This document shows, in pieces, positions 9,924 through 17,592 of a stretch of 64,000 bases of DNA. The position numbers were made by a program, and so were the translations under genes. Under the pieces are notes generated by a model, which was given only the letters and a program-made list of their open reading frames with translations, was not told the DNA's origin and made no database searches. This DNA comes from Streptomyces sp. NRRL S-118 (GTDB lineage Bacteria; Actinomycetota; Actinomycetes; Streptomycetales; Streptomycetaceae): the NCBI RefSeq assembly GCF_000716335.1, contig NZ_KL591007.1, positions 435-64,434 of the forward strand, given 5' to 3'. Position 1 is the stretch's first letter; each line of letters starts with the position of its first letter.

Positions 9924-9941
9924 CTTCTACATCCGTAGAAG
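9924..9941. promoter_or_regulatory. TetR operator 1 (monooxygenase side)
   Basis: CTTCTAC-ATCC-GTAGAAG is a perfect 7-bp inverted repeat 15 bp upstream of the monooxygenase start. The same core recurs 36 bp away on the regulator side. Confidence 0.75.
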
Positions 9942-9960
9942 ACCGACGCTACCGGAAGAG

Positions 9961-9976
9961 CTCTACAGGTGTAGAA
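9961..9976. promoter_or_regulatory. TetR operator 2 (overlaps tetR leader and RBS)
   Basis: CTCTAC-AGGT-GTAGAA shares the TCTAC-N4-GTAGA core with operator 1 and ends 7 bp before the tetR ATG, running into its GGGGG ribosome site. That placement suggests autorepression. Confidence 0.75.
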
Positions 9977-9983
9977 AGGGGGT

Positions 9984-10541
9984 ATGACTCCGGACCGGCG
10001 CACCCTCCTCGCGGACGCGGCTCTCGACGTACTCGCCGACGAAGGCATACGCGGCCTGACCCATCGGGCGGTCGACCGGAGAGCGGCTCTTCCGCTCGGC
10101 ACCACGTCGGCCTACTTCCGCACCCGGGCCGCACTGCTCACCGGACTCGTCACCCGCCTCGTCCAACGCGACCAAGCGGAACTGCACGCGATGGCCGAAG
10201 CGCTTCCGTCCCTGCGCACGGTGGAGGAACTGGTGGACGGCATGGCCCGGCTCACCCGGCAGCGGCTCACCGGCGAGGGCCGTCGCCGCTCGCTCGCCCG
10301 GTACGCCTGCGCCGTCGAGAGCGTGCGTGATCCCGAACTGCGCGAGATCCTCGTACCCCGTGAGAACGCCGGCCGCGAGGCCGTTCGGCTGTTCCTCTCG
10401 CGGCACGGCGTGACCGACGTCGAAAATCGCGCTCACACTCTGCTGACCTGTGTCGACGGACTGGTCTTCGATCGGCTGGTGAGCGGCGGCGACGTACCGC
10501 GCGAGGCCCTCGAAGGTCTGGTCGCCGCCGCTCTGCGGTAG
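9984..10541 (+). CDS. TetR-family transcriptional regulator
   Basis: This 185-aa repressor has an N-terminal TetR HTH at residues ~5-50 (ALDVLADEGIRGLTHRAVDR, then PLGTTSAYFRTRAALLTGLV) and an all-helical ligand domain. It is divergently arranged with the flavin monooxygenase and has two matching palindromes in the 74-bp gap, so it most likely represses both genes until an inducer, perhaps the monooxygenase substrate, binds. Confidence 0.88.
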   Translation: MTPDRRTLLADAALDVLADEGIRGLTHRAVDRRAALPLGTTSAYFRTRAALLTGLVTRLVQRDQAELHAMAEALPSLRTVEELVDGMARLTRQRLTGEGRRRSLARYACAVESVRDPELREILVPRENAGREAVRLFLSRHGVTDVENRAHTLLTCVDGLVFDRLVSGGDVPREALEGLVAAALR

Positions 10542-10625
10542 GTCCGGCGCCCACGGGGCGTGCCTGCGAGGTGCCGCCGGCCCGTCGGCGGACTACGGCG
10601 CTCCCCGCGGACACCCCCGGGCACG

Positions 10626-11426
10626 TCATCCGCCCGGCCGCGCCTCACGGACCGCCGGAGCGGAGGTCCAGCCCTGCAGGTGGAGGCGTTCGAAGCCGTC
10701 CAGGAGCAGGTCCAGCGCGAACTCGAACTCGAACTGGTCGTCGCAGCCCCCGCCGACGACCGAGTCCGCGTCATGGGCGGCCGCTGCCGCGATCTCCGCG
10801 ACATGCGGGTACGCCGCGGCCGGCGGCCCCACCGGCGCCGACGCCGAGGACGGAGCCGACGCCGAAGACGGACCCGGCGACGGAGGAGGAGCTGAAACCG
10901 GAGGCGGAGCCGAAGCCGGAGCCGAGGCCGCAGCGCCCCCCTGCGCCCGGCCGCCGTCGAACAGCTCCCGGGAGAAGCCCAGCAGCCGGCTCCCCAGCGC
11001 GTGCATCACATGATGGGTGAGGTCCACGGAGAGGCCACCGTCCCGGAACGTCCCGATCATCGCGTCCAGGTACGCCAGCACGGCGGGCGTCGGCCCGGTC
11101 CGCGACTCGATCACGCCCGCGGCCCAGGGGTGACGCAGCAGGGCCCGCCGCGCCGCGAGGATCCGCTGCCGCACGGCGCTCTTCCAGTGGACCCCGGCTT
11201 CGGGCGGCTCGATCTCGCCGACGACCACGTCGACCATGCCGTCGAGGAGTTCGTCCTTGTTGGCGACGTGCTTGTAGAGCGCCATCGGCACCACTCCGAG
11301 CTCCTGGGCGAGTCGGCGCATGCTGAGCACCTCCGCCCCGGCGGCGTCGGCCAGTTCCACGGCCGCGCGCAGCACCCGGTCCTTGCTCAGGGGTGTACGG
11401 CCACCGGTGTCCCGCTGCCGATTCAT
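10626..11426 (-). CDS. TetR-family regulator with TetR_C domain and a low-complexity insert
   Basis: This 266-aa regulator has a TetR HTH at ~15-60 (VLRAAVELADAAGAEVLSMR; GVVPMALYKHVANKDELLDG) and a C-terminal TetR_C (PF02909-like) helical domain. The C-domain is split by about 37 residues of Ala/Ser/Pro (about 178-214). The insert is encoded by imperfect GAGCC/GACGC-type repeats and is unusual for this family. The gene faces the DUF4386 gene across 115 bp holding two identical palindromes. The start at 11426 follows GGAAGAGGG; an upstream in-frame start (11477) would lie inside an operator and is unlikely. Confidence 0.85.
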   Translation of the reverse strand: MNRQRDTGGRTPLSKDRVLRAAVELADAAGAEVLSMRRLAQELGVVPMALYKHVANKDELLDGMVDVVVGEIEPPEAGVHWKSAVRQRILAARRALLRHPWAAGVIESRTGPTPAVLAYLDAMIGTFRDGGLSVDLTHHVMHALGSRLLGFSRELFDGGRAQGGAAASAPASAPPPVSAPPPSPGPSSASAPSSASAPVGPPAAAYPHVAEIAAAAAHDADSVVGGGCDDQFEFEFALDLLLDGFERLHLQGWTSAPAVREARPGG

Positions 11427-11462
11427 CCGCCCTCTTCCCTTCACTTCCACCTCTGTTGACGA

Positions 11463-11477
11463 GTGTACGCCGTACAC
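11463..11477. promoter_or_regulatory. TetR operator copy 1
   Basis: GTGTACGCCGTACAC is an odd-length perfect palindrome located 37 bp upstream of the tetR start. Confidence 0.8.
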
Positions 11478-11500
11478 CTATGGTTGCCGGCAGAGTCGAG

Positions 11501-11515
11501 GTGTACGCCGTACAC
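11501..11515. promoter_or_regulatory. TetR operator copy 2
   Basis: An identical GTGTACGCCGTACAC lies 38 bp (centre to centre) from copy 1. Here the symmetry extends three more bases on each side. It lies 27 bp upstream of the DUF4386 start, so one repressor can control both directions. Confidence 0.8.
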
Positions 11516-11541
11516 CTCGCACGTTCCAGGAGGGGAGCCCG

Positions 11542-12234
11542 ATGGAGGCCACGAGAAGGACCGCCGCGGTGACAGGAGCGCTGTTCCTGGTGACCGAGGT
11601 GACCGCGATCGCCGGGCTGGCGCTGTACCGCCCCGCCCTGGACGGAGCCGCGTACGTCACCGGGACGGGCGCGGACCAGCGCGTGCTGCTCGGAGCGCTG
11701 TGCGAGATGGTCCTGCTCCTCGCCGTGGTGGGCACCGGGGTGAGCCTCTTCCCGGTCCTGCGGCGCCGGGACGAGGCGCTCGCACTGGGCTACGCGTGCG
11801 GCCGCCTGCTCGAAGCGGCCGTGATCGCGGTCGGCATCGTCGGCATGCTGGCCGTGGTGACGCTGCGGTGGAAGGCGACGGACGCCGGGAGCGGCGACGG
11901 CGCCGCGTTCGAAGCCGCCGCCACCGCCCTGACCGCGATCCACGACTGGACCTTCCTGCTCGGGCCCAACGTCGTCCTGGGGGCGAACACCCTGGTCCTG
12001 GCGTACGCGATGCACCGGTCGGGGCTGGTCCCGCGGCCGCTCACCCTGCTGGGCCTGGTGGGCGGCACGGCGATCTGCGCCTCGGCGGTGGCCGTGCTGT
12101 TCGGCATCTACCCGCAGGTGTCGGTCGCCGGTTCGGCCGCCGCCCTCCCGGTGTTCGCCTGGGAAGTGATCCTGGCCGTACGGCTGTTGACCCGCGGCTT
12201 CGAGCCGGTCGCTCCGGCTCCGGCGTCCGCCTGA
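11542..12234 (+). CDS. DUF4386 integral membrane protein
   Basis: This 230-aa protein has about six hydrophobic helices (for example ALFLVTEVTAIAGLALY; LCEMVLLLAVVGTGVSLF; LLEAAVIAVGIVGMLAVV; TLLGLVGGTAICASAVAVLF). It fits the DUF4386 family, which has no known function. It follows AGGAGGGG and sits under a TetR operator, which suggests inducible expression; DUF4386 genes are often TetR partners. Nothing indicates a substrate. Confidence 0.8.
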   Translation: MEATRRTAAVTGALFLVTEVTAIAGLALYRPALDGAAYVTGTGADQRVLLGALCEMVLLLAVVGTGVSLFPVLRRRDEALALGYACGRLLEAAVIAVGIVGMLAVVTLRWKATDAGSGDGAAFEAAATALTAIHDWTFLLGPNVVLGANTLVLAYAMHRSGLVPRPLTLLGLVGGTAICASAVAVLFGIYPQVSVAGSAAALPVFAWEVILAVRLLTRGFEPVAPAPASA

Positions 12235-12291
12235 GCGATGAGCCGTAAGCCGTGAGCGGTGGCCGGGAGCGGCGGCCGGAGCCCAAAAAGC

Positions 12292-12801
12292 TCAGCAGCC
12301 GCCGCAGTTGTAGTACGTCACGTCCCAGTGGTTGCCCTCGTCGGCGTAGATGTTGCCGGAGCCGGACTTCCACTGGGGCGCACCGTCCCCGCGCACACCG
12401 ATGTAGGCGAAGGTGTTCCTGATGTAGCTCCCGATGCACGTGTACTTGCTGTAGTCGAGCTTGTAGCCGTTCCAGTGGGAGTACGTGCCGCCGGCATGGC
12501 CGGTCTCCGTGCCGCCGGTGATGTTGAGCGCGCAGCCGCTCGCGCTCTTCAGCGTCTGGGCGCCCTTGGCGGTGGCGAGGTTGAGCTGCTCGAAGGACGT
12601 GCAGGTCGGGTTGTTGCGGTCGGAGCAGCCGCCGGACGACGACCAGGTGATGCCGGACGAGCGGAACATCGAGGTCGCGGTGGCGTGGCTGATCTTGGTG
12701 ACGGCATGGGCGTCACCCGCTCCGGTGAGGACACCGAAACCGGGCGCGAAGAGCGCGCCGAGGACGAGCGCCAGCGCGCTGAGGACCGAGCGGACCTTCA
12801 T
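12292..12801 (-). CDS. Small secreted M15-like (peptidoglycan peptidase fold) protein
   Basis: This 169-aa protein has a Sec signal (MKVRSVLSALALVLGALF..., cleavage near DAHA-V). The mature part contains SHWNGYKLDYS and EGNHWDVTYY, spaced like the zinc ligands of M15 peptidases (SHxxGxxxD ... HWD). Six cysteines suggest disulfides. It may cleave or bind peptidoglycan peptides, but the match is motif-level. AGGAGG precedes the ATG. Confidence 0.6.
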   Translation of the reverse strand: MKVRSVLSALALVLGALFAPGFGVLTGAGDAHAVTKISHATATSMFRSSGITWSSSGGCSDRNNPTCTSFEQLNLATAKGAQTLKSASGCALNITGGTETGHAGGTYSHWNGYKLDYSKYTCIGSYIRNTFAYIGVRGDGAPQWKSGSGNIYADEGNHWDVTYYNCGGC

Positions 12802-12953
12802 GGGGATTCCTCCTGCTGTTGCTGTGGCGGGCGGTGCAGGTGGAGCAGCACAGAGGTGGAGCAGACAGATGGTGCCCGAGCTCTACGCGCGTCCGCCAGA
12901 GGGCGTCGCCGGACGGCGTCGGAGCATCCCGGAGGAATCCTCGAACCGACTTG

Positions 12954-13003
12954 TTGAAAGTTGAACGGAATGGGGCTACAGTCGGTGTCGTTGAAGGTTC
13001 AAC
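12954..13003 (+). promoter_or_regulatory. yceI promoter with overlapping MarR-type operator
   Basis: TTGAAA (12954-12959), 17 bp, then TACAGT (12977-12982) is a near-consensus sigma-70-like promoter. GTTGAA-GG-TTCAAC (12990-13003) is a perfect inverted repeat at the expected transcription start. A related GTTGAAAGTTGAAC overlaps the -35. The layout suggests tight repression by a MarR-type protein encoded elsewhere. Confidence 0.65.
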
Positions 13004-14072
13004 GAATGGTGGTCCCGACCGGCCGCCCGTCCCCGAGGAGCACGTCATGGGTCTGTTCAACCGCACCTCCGCCACCACCACCACCGCCACCACCCCCGCC
13101 GCCGTGGACCCGGCTCTCGCCGCCCTGACCGGCGAGTACGCCATCGACCCGGCCCACAGCAGCATCGGCTTCACGGCCCGCCACGCCATGGTCACCAACG
13201 TCCGGGGCTCCTTCGCCGACCACTCGGGCTCCCTGACGCTCGACGGCTCGAACCCCGCCGCGTCCACCGCCTCGATCGACGTCAAGATCGGGTCGATCGA
13301 CACCGGCAGCGCCGACCGCGACGGGCACCTGCGCAGCGCCGACTTCTTCGACGCCGAGCAGTTCCCGCTGATGACCTTCCGCTCCACCTCGGCCGAGGCC
13401 CTGGGCGGCAGCGACTACCGCATCACCGGCGACCTGACCATCAAGGGCGTCACCAAGCCGATCTCCATCGACCTGGAGTTCAACGGCTCGGCCAAGGACC
13501 CGTTCGGCAACGAGCGCGTCGGATTCGAGGGCAAGGCCGAGCTGCTGCGCTCCGACTGGGGCCTCACCTGGAACGCGGCCCTGGAGACCGGCGGCGTCCT
13601 GGTCAGCGACAAGATCAAGCTCACCTTCGAGATCTCCGCCATCCGCACCGCCTGACGGAGTGCGCGATCCGGTGCGGAACTCGCACCACACGATCTTGCC
13701 GGGGTTCCGCTCCCCCACTCCCCAGGCATCGGCCAGCGCGGCCACCAACAGCAGCCCGCGCCCGGACTCCGACCGGGTGTCGGGCTGCCGCGCGTCCACC
13801 GTGCCGTCGCCGCTGTCGTGCAGCTCGACCCGGAGCAGGCCGGCGCCCGCGGGCCGCAGCAGCCGCAGCCGGTAGCCCCGCCCCGGCGGAACGCCGTGCA
13901 GCAGCGCGTTCGTCGCGAGCTCGCCCACGCAGAGCACGACGTCATCGGCTCGGCCCCCGATCCCCCACACGGCGAGCACCCGCGCCGCGAAGCGCCGGGC
14001 CTCCCGCACCGACCTGCGCTCCCGCCGGTAGAAGGCCTCGCACAGGTACGGCAGTTGTCGTTCGTCGTTCAT
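12999..14072 (-). CDS. HATPase_c anti-sigma-factor-like protein (AbaA-type), reading through antisense to yceI
   Basis: The first ~140 residues form a GHKL/HATPase_c_2 domain: N-box GELATNALLHG, G1-like DSGDG, G2-like GRGLLLVAALADAWGV. These small ATPases resemble SpoIIAB/RsbW and the AbaA-type proteins paired with DUF397/XRE genes. No in-frame stop occurs where such proteins normally end (~13650). The frame stays open for another ~215 codons, wholly antisense to yceI, to a stop at 12999. Either the real protein has a long unstructured tail or the true stop was lost. It is divergent from the XRE gene. ATG at 14072. Confidence 0.65.
   Translation of the reverse strand: MNDERQLPYLCEAFYRRERRSVREARRFAARVLAVWGIGGRADDVVLCVGELATNALLHGVPPGRGYRLRLLRPAGAGLLRVELHDSGDGTVDARQPDTRSESGRGLLLVAALADAWGVGERNPGKIVWCEFRTGSRTPSGGADGGDLEGELDLVADQDAAGLQGRVPGEAPVGAQQLGLALESDALVAERVLGRAVELQVDGDRLGDALDGQVAGDAVVAAAQGLGRGGAEGHQRELLGVEEVGAAQVPVAVGAAGVDRPDLDVDRGGGRGGVRAVERQGARVVGEGAPDVGDHGVAGREADAAVGRVDGVLAGQGGESRVHGGGGGGGGGGGGGAVEQTHDVLLGDGRPVGTTIR
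13047..13655 (+). CDS. YceI-family lipid-binding protein
   Basis: This 202-aa protein has the YceI lipocalin-like beta barrel: YAIDPAHSSIGFTARHAMVT, RDGHLRSADFFDAEQFP, ITGDLTIKGVTKPI, all family signatures in order. YceI proteins bind polyisoprenoid or amphiphilic molecules. No signal peptide is seen; a short Thr/Ala-rich N-terminus (TTTTATTPAA) precedes the barrel, so it is probably cytoplasmic. It has its own strong promoter and a palindromic operator. Confidence 0.9.
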   Translation: MGLFNRTSATTTTATTPAAVDPALAALTGEYAIDPAHSSIGFTARHAMVTNVRGSFADHSGSLTLDGSNPAASTASIDVKIGSIDTGSADRDGHLRSADFFDAEQFPLMTFRSTSAEALGGSDYRITGDLTIKGVTKPISIDLEFNGSAKDPFGNERVGFEGKAELLRSDWGLTWNAALETGGVLVSDKIKLTFEISAIRTA

Positions 14073-14184
14073 GGACCCACTGTCACTGTGCGTCACCATG
14101 CTGGACCACAGCGTCAGGCCGTACAAACCATTTGTACGGCTCCTGACCGAGTCATGTACTCCGGCGGGTGGGAAGAGGGCGACC

Positions 14185-15009
14185 ATGCACCCAGCGACCA
14201 AGCCCAGGAAGAACGCCACCTGGCACCTCATCGGTGCCCAGCTCGGGCAGCTCCGCAGAGCGGCGGGCCTCACGCAGCCCGAACTGGCCGAGCAGCTCTG
14301 CATCCACCCCGAGACCATCGCCTCCATCGAGCAGGGCCGCAGACCGCTGAAGTACGACCTGGCCGAGCAGCTCGACCAGGTGCTGGGCGGCCGGGGCGTA
14401 CTGGCGGCGGGCGTGGCGCGAGTGCCGGAGCGCGAGCGGTACCCGGCGTTCGCGCGGGACTTCATCGAGCATGAGCAGCAGGCGCTGACGCTGCTGTGGT
14501 ACGAGCAGAAGTTGGTGCCCGGGCTGCTCCAGACGGAGGGGTACGCGGCGGCCGTCTTCGCCTCCCTCTTCCCGCCGATCAGCACGGAGGACGCCGAGGA
14601 ACGGCTCTCGGCGCGGCTCGACCGGCAGAAGGTGTTCGACCGCAAACCATGGCCACCGATGATGAACTTCATCATTGAGCAATCTGTGCTGGAGCAGCCG
14701 CTCGGCGGCCGGCACATCCTGCGCGAGCAGCTCCGCCATCTGCGCCGCTGCGCCGAACTGCCTTTCATGGGCGTCCAGGTCATGCCGACCGCTCGCGAGA
14801 AGCACGCAGGGCTCAACGGCCCGATCGTGCTGCTGGAGACGCCGGACCACGATCAACTGGCCTATATCGAAGGGCAGCGGGTCAGCTTCCTCGTGGACGA
14901 CCCCGACGAGGTCAGTGTGCTGCACCAGATGTATGGGATGCTGCGGTCACAGGCCCTGAGCCCCGAGGAGAGCAGGGGTCTGCTGGACGATCTGGCAGGA
15001 GAGTCATGA
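14185..15009 (+). CDS. XRE-family HTH regulator with DUF5753 domain (WhiJ-like)
   Basis: This 274-aa protein has an N-terminal XRE HTH at ~15-70 (LGQLRRAAGLTQPELAEQLC; HPETIASIEQGRRPLKYDL) and a DUF5753 domain at ~95-268 (ALTLLWYEQKLVPGLLQTEG; PFMGVQVMPTAREKHAGLNG). WhiJ-like proteins are Streptomyces development-linked DNA-binding proteins that work with a DUF397 partner. Its stop overlaps the DUF397 start (ATGA), indicating translational coupling. ATG at 14185 follows GGGAAGAGGG. Confidence 0.9.
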   Translation: MHPATKPRKNATWHLIGAQLGQLRRAAGLTQPELAEQLCIHPETIASIEQGRRPLKYDLAEQLDQVLGGRGVLAAGVARVPERERYPAFARDFIEHEQQALTLLWYEQKLVPGLLQTEGYAAAVFASLFPPISTEDAEERLSARLDRQKVFDRKPWPPMMNFIIEQSVLEQPLGGRHILREQLRHLRRCAELPFMGVQVMPTAREKHAGLNGPIVLLETPDHDQLAYIEGQRVSFLVDDPDEVSVLHQMYGMLRSQALSPEESRGLLDDLAGES

Positions 15010-15248
15010 CACCCGCAGCAGCATTGACCTGGTTCAAGTCCAGCTACAGCGGTCCCGAAGGCGGCGCCTGCGTCGAGGTCGCCTACGTCTGGCGCAAGTC
15101 CAGCTACAGCGGCAGCGAGGGCGGAAACTGCGTCGAGGTCGCGGCCCACCCCGCCGCCGTCCACGTCCGGGACTCCAAGGTCCAGGACGGCCCCGTCCTC
15201 ACCGTCTCCCCCGCCGCCTGGTCGGCGTTCCTCACCGGCCGGGGATAA
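15006..15248 (+). CDS. DUF397 small protein with duplicated motif
   Basis: This 80-aa protein contains the DUF397 hallmark twice in tandem: FKSSYSGPEGGACVEVAY and RKSSYSGSEGGNCVEVAA, followed by one VHVRDSKVQDGPVLTVSP tail. Normal DUF397 proteins (~60-70 aa) have one SSYSG...CVEV unit. It overlaps the XRE gene by 4 bp and is expected to modulate that regulator. Confidence 0.88.
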   Translation: MTPAAALTWFKSSYSGPEGGACVEVAYVWRKSSYSGSEGGNCVEVAAHPAAVHVRDSKVQDGPVLTVSPAAWSAFLTGRG

Positions 15249-15261
15249 GCACCACAGGTGG

Positions 15262-15295
15262 AAGGCCCCGGCCGGAGGGGATGGGCCGGGGCCTC
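15262..15295. terminator. Terminator of the XRE-DUF397 operon
   Basis: AGGCCCCGGCC (15263-15273) pairs perfectly with 15284-15294 around a 10-nt loop. It serves the convergent pair of transcription units. Confidence 0.75.
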
Positions 15296-15336
15296 CATGT
15301 TTCCCGGGGCCTCCCCCCGCTTCCCGGGGGCGGGGG

Positions 15337-16680
15337 TCAGAAGCCGCCGCCGCCGAAGTCGCCGCCGCCTCCGCCCCAGTCGCCTCCGCCGCCTCCGCCC
15401 CAGCCCCCGCCGAAGTCGGAGGCGTTGAAGTCGGCGCCGGAGACGTCGCCGCCCTCGAAGCCGCCGAAGTCACCGCCGCCGTACTCCGTCGCGTACGCCG
15501 GGGTGGCGAGCATCGAGCCCATCATGGTCCCGACGAGCAGGCCGGGGAGCAGGCCGCCGCCGAAGTAGCCGCCCGCCCACGGGCCGTACACCGGCCCGGC
15601 CTCCCAGTACGGCCTGCGGCCGTACTCGGTGTCGACCGTGCGGGCCATCGGTGCCTCGCCCTGCTCCAGCCGCGTCGCGTCCGCCGCGCACACGGGCACC
15701 TCGCGCGCCGCGCCGCCGGCCGGGGCCCACTGGACCTCGGTGGCCGCCGGGCCGTGGCGCGGGTCGAAGAAGCAAGGTGCCCGCCGCTCGGGAAGCGGGC
15801 GGCCCTCGCGGCGGGCGGCGAGGACGGCCAGGGCGTAGCGACCGTCCTCCAGGGCCTCGGTCACGCCCCTGACGTCGTGGGGGTGCCGGGCCTGGCCCAT
15901 CAGCGTCTTGGCCTTCTCGTACGAGTCCAGGGCGCGCTCGTAGTCGGTGCGCATCGCGTCGTCGGCGCCCGGTTCGGCCGGGTGGAAGTCGAGCCGGTCC
16001 AGTTCCTCGCCGTACGCGGTGATGTCCTCGTCGACGACGACCCGGAGCCGGTCGAGCGCCTCGCGCTCCTCGGCCTCCTGCCGCTGCTTCCTGCGCCGCC
16101 GGACGGCGACCACCGTGGCGGTGCCGGCGACCGCGACGGCACCGAGCGTGATCAGACCGCCGACCGGGACGCCGTCGCCGGGGACTCCGGCCCAGGAGCC
16201 GGGTGCGGAGCCGCGAGTGCTCGGCAGCGCCTGGCCGACGAAGTCGTTGAGCTGTTCGTCGGCGCTGATACCGGGCTGGCGGACGGAGCTCAGGATGTTC
16301 TGGACCGCCTGGTTGGACAGCACGGTCCGGTCGGCGCCCGCGGTGAACCGGTCGCCCAGCCGGATCGCGTACACGCCTGTGATGCCGGTCTCGGAGCGCA
16401 GGTTGCGTAGCAGTCCGTCCGGCGGGAATTCGTTCGTGGCGGGCAGTACGGCCACGAAGATCGGTTTGTCGGCATTCTTGATCCGCTCCGCCAGCGCGTC
16501 CGCCTCGGCGGGCGGGAGCTGGTCGGCAGCGGCGGGGTGGACGTACACCGGCCCCCTCTTCAGGGCCGCCGCGGCGTCGTCGAGGCCCGTGGCGGCCCCC
16601 GCTGAGGGGGCGAACGCCATGAGCAGGATCAGTGCCAGCCCGGCCAGGGCCGACAAGAAGGGGAACGGCCTGGTCCTCAT
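15337..16680 (-). CDS. Secreted/membrane protein with TPM-like domain and Gly-rich tail
   Basis: This 447-aa protein starts with a signal peptide (ALAGLALILLMAFAPSAGAA). An extracytoplasmic domain of ~140 residues follows (KPIFVAVLPATNEFPPDGLL; GVYAIRLGDRF), reminiscent of TPM-type domains. A single membrane helix is at ~175-192 (GLITLGAVAVAGTATVVAV), then a basic/coiled region, and a C-terminus of FGGG/WGGGGG repeats after ~residue 395. The Gly-rich tail is common in this actinobacterial membrane family. No function is assigned. No clear ribosome site precedes the ATG, so a leaderless mRNA is possible. Confidence 0.65.
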   Translation of the reverse strand: MRTRPFPFLSALAGLALILLMAFAPSAGAATGLDDAAAALKRGPVYVHPAAADQLPPAEADALAERIKNADKPIFVAVLPATNEFPPDGLLRNLRSETGITGVYAIRLGDRFTAGADRTVLSNQAVQNILSSVRQPGISADEQLNDFVGQALPSTRGSAPGSWAGVPGDGVPVGGLITLGAVAVAGTATVVAVRRRRKQRQEAEEREALDRLRVVVDEDITAYGEELDRLDFHPAEPGADDAMRTDYERALDSYEKAKTLMGQARHPHDVRGVTEALEDGRYALAVLAARREGRPLPERRAPCFFDPRHGPAATEVQWAPAGGAAREVPVCAADATRLEQGEAPMARTVDTEYGRRPYWEAGPVYGPWAGGYFGGGLLPGLLVGTMMGSMLATPAYATEYGGGDFGGFEGGDVSGADFNASDFGGGWGGGGGGDWGGGGGDFGGGGF

Positions 16681-16788
16681 ATCATCGACGCTACCCGAAT
16701 GCGCATAAACAAGACATACGAGTGTGTGAGAAGAACCCCTGTCGCCGACTTCGAGGTGCCGGCGGCCCAAGTGGCAGGATTGCCCACC

Positions 16789-17592
16789 ATGGACATCCGC
16801 AGCAGGAACAACGTGTCGCTCACCGGCCCCGAGGACGGACCGGTGGTGGTGCTGGCGCACGGCTTCGGCTGCGACCAGAACATGTGGCGGCTCGTGGCGC
16901 CCGCTCTGGCGGAACGTTTCCGTGTCGTCATGTTCGACTACGTCGGCTCCGGCAAGTCCGACCTGTCCGCCTGGAGCGCCGAGCGGTACGGCTCGCTCGG
17001 CGGGTACGCGCAGGACGTCCTGGACGTGTGCGAGGAGCTCGACCTGCGGGACGCCGTGTTCGTCGGCCACTCGGTGAGCGCCATGATCGGCGTCGTGGCC
17101 TTCGCCCGGCAGCCGGAGCGGTTCGGCAAGCTCGTGCTGCTGACCCCGTCGCCGTGCTACATCGACGACGACGGCTACCGCGGCGGCTTCAGCCGGGAGG
17201 ACATCGACGAGCTGCTCCGGTCCCTGGAGGCCAACTACCTCGGCTGGTCGGCGACGATGGCACCGGTCATCATGGGCAACCCCGACCGTCCCGCGCTCGG
17301 CGAGGAGCTCACCAACAGCTTCTGCCGCACCGACCCGGAGATCGCCCGGGTCTTCGCCCGCACGACCTTCCTGACCGACAGCCGCCGCGACCTGGCGAAG
17401 GTCACCGTGCCCGCCCTGGTCGTGGAGTGCGCCCAGGACGTGATCGCCCCGCGCGAGGTCGGCGCGTACGTCCACGCCGCGATCCCGGGCAGCCGGCTGG
17501 TGACGCTGGACGCCACCGGTCACTGCCCGCAGCTGAGCGCCCCGCAGGCGACCGCCGCCGCGATCATCGAATTCGTCGAGGACGTGCGGTGA
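16789..17592 (+). CDS. rsbQ: RsbQ-like alpha/beta hydrolase
   Basis: This 267-aa hydrolase is strikingly like Bacillus RsbQ: FGCDQNMW, FDYVGSGKSDL, YAQDVLDVCEELDLRDAVFV and GHSVSAMIGVV all match known RsbQ segments. The triad is Ser in GHSVSA, Asp in ECAQDVIAP and His in TGHCPQLS. RsbQ supplies a small molecule to the PAS domain of RsbP, turning on that phosphatase under energy stress. The next gene overlaps by 4 bp (GTGA) and is a PAS-PP2C phosphatase, so the pairing is preserved. Start at 16789 chosen by alignment. Confidence 0.88.
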   Translation: MDIRSRNNVSLTGPEDGPVVVLAHGFGCDQNMWRLVAPALAERFRVVMFDYVGSGKSDLSAWSAERYGSLGGYAQDVLDVCEELDLRDAVFVGHSVSAMIGVVAFARQPERFGKLVLLTPSPCYIDDDGYRGGFSREDIDELLRSLEANYLGWSATMAPVIMGNPDRPALGEELTNSFCRTDPEIARVFARTTFLTDSRRDLAKVTVPALVVECAQDVIAPREVGAYVHAAIPGSRLVTLDATGHCPQLSAPQATAAAIIEFVEDVR

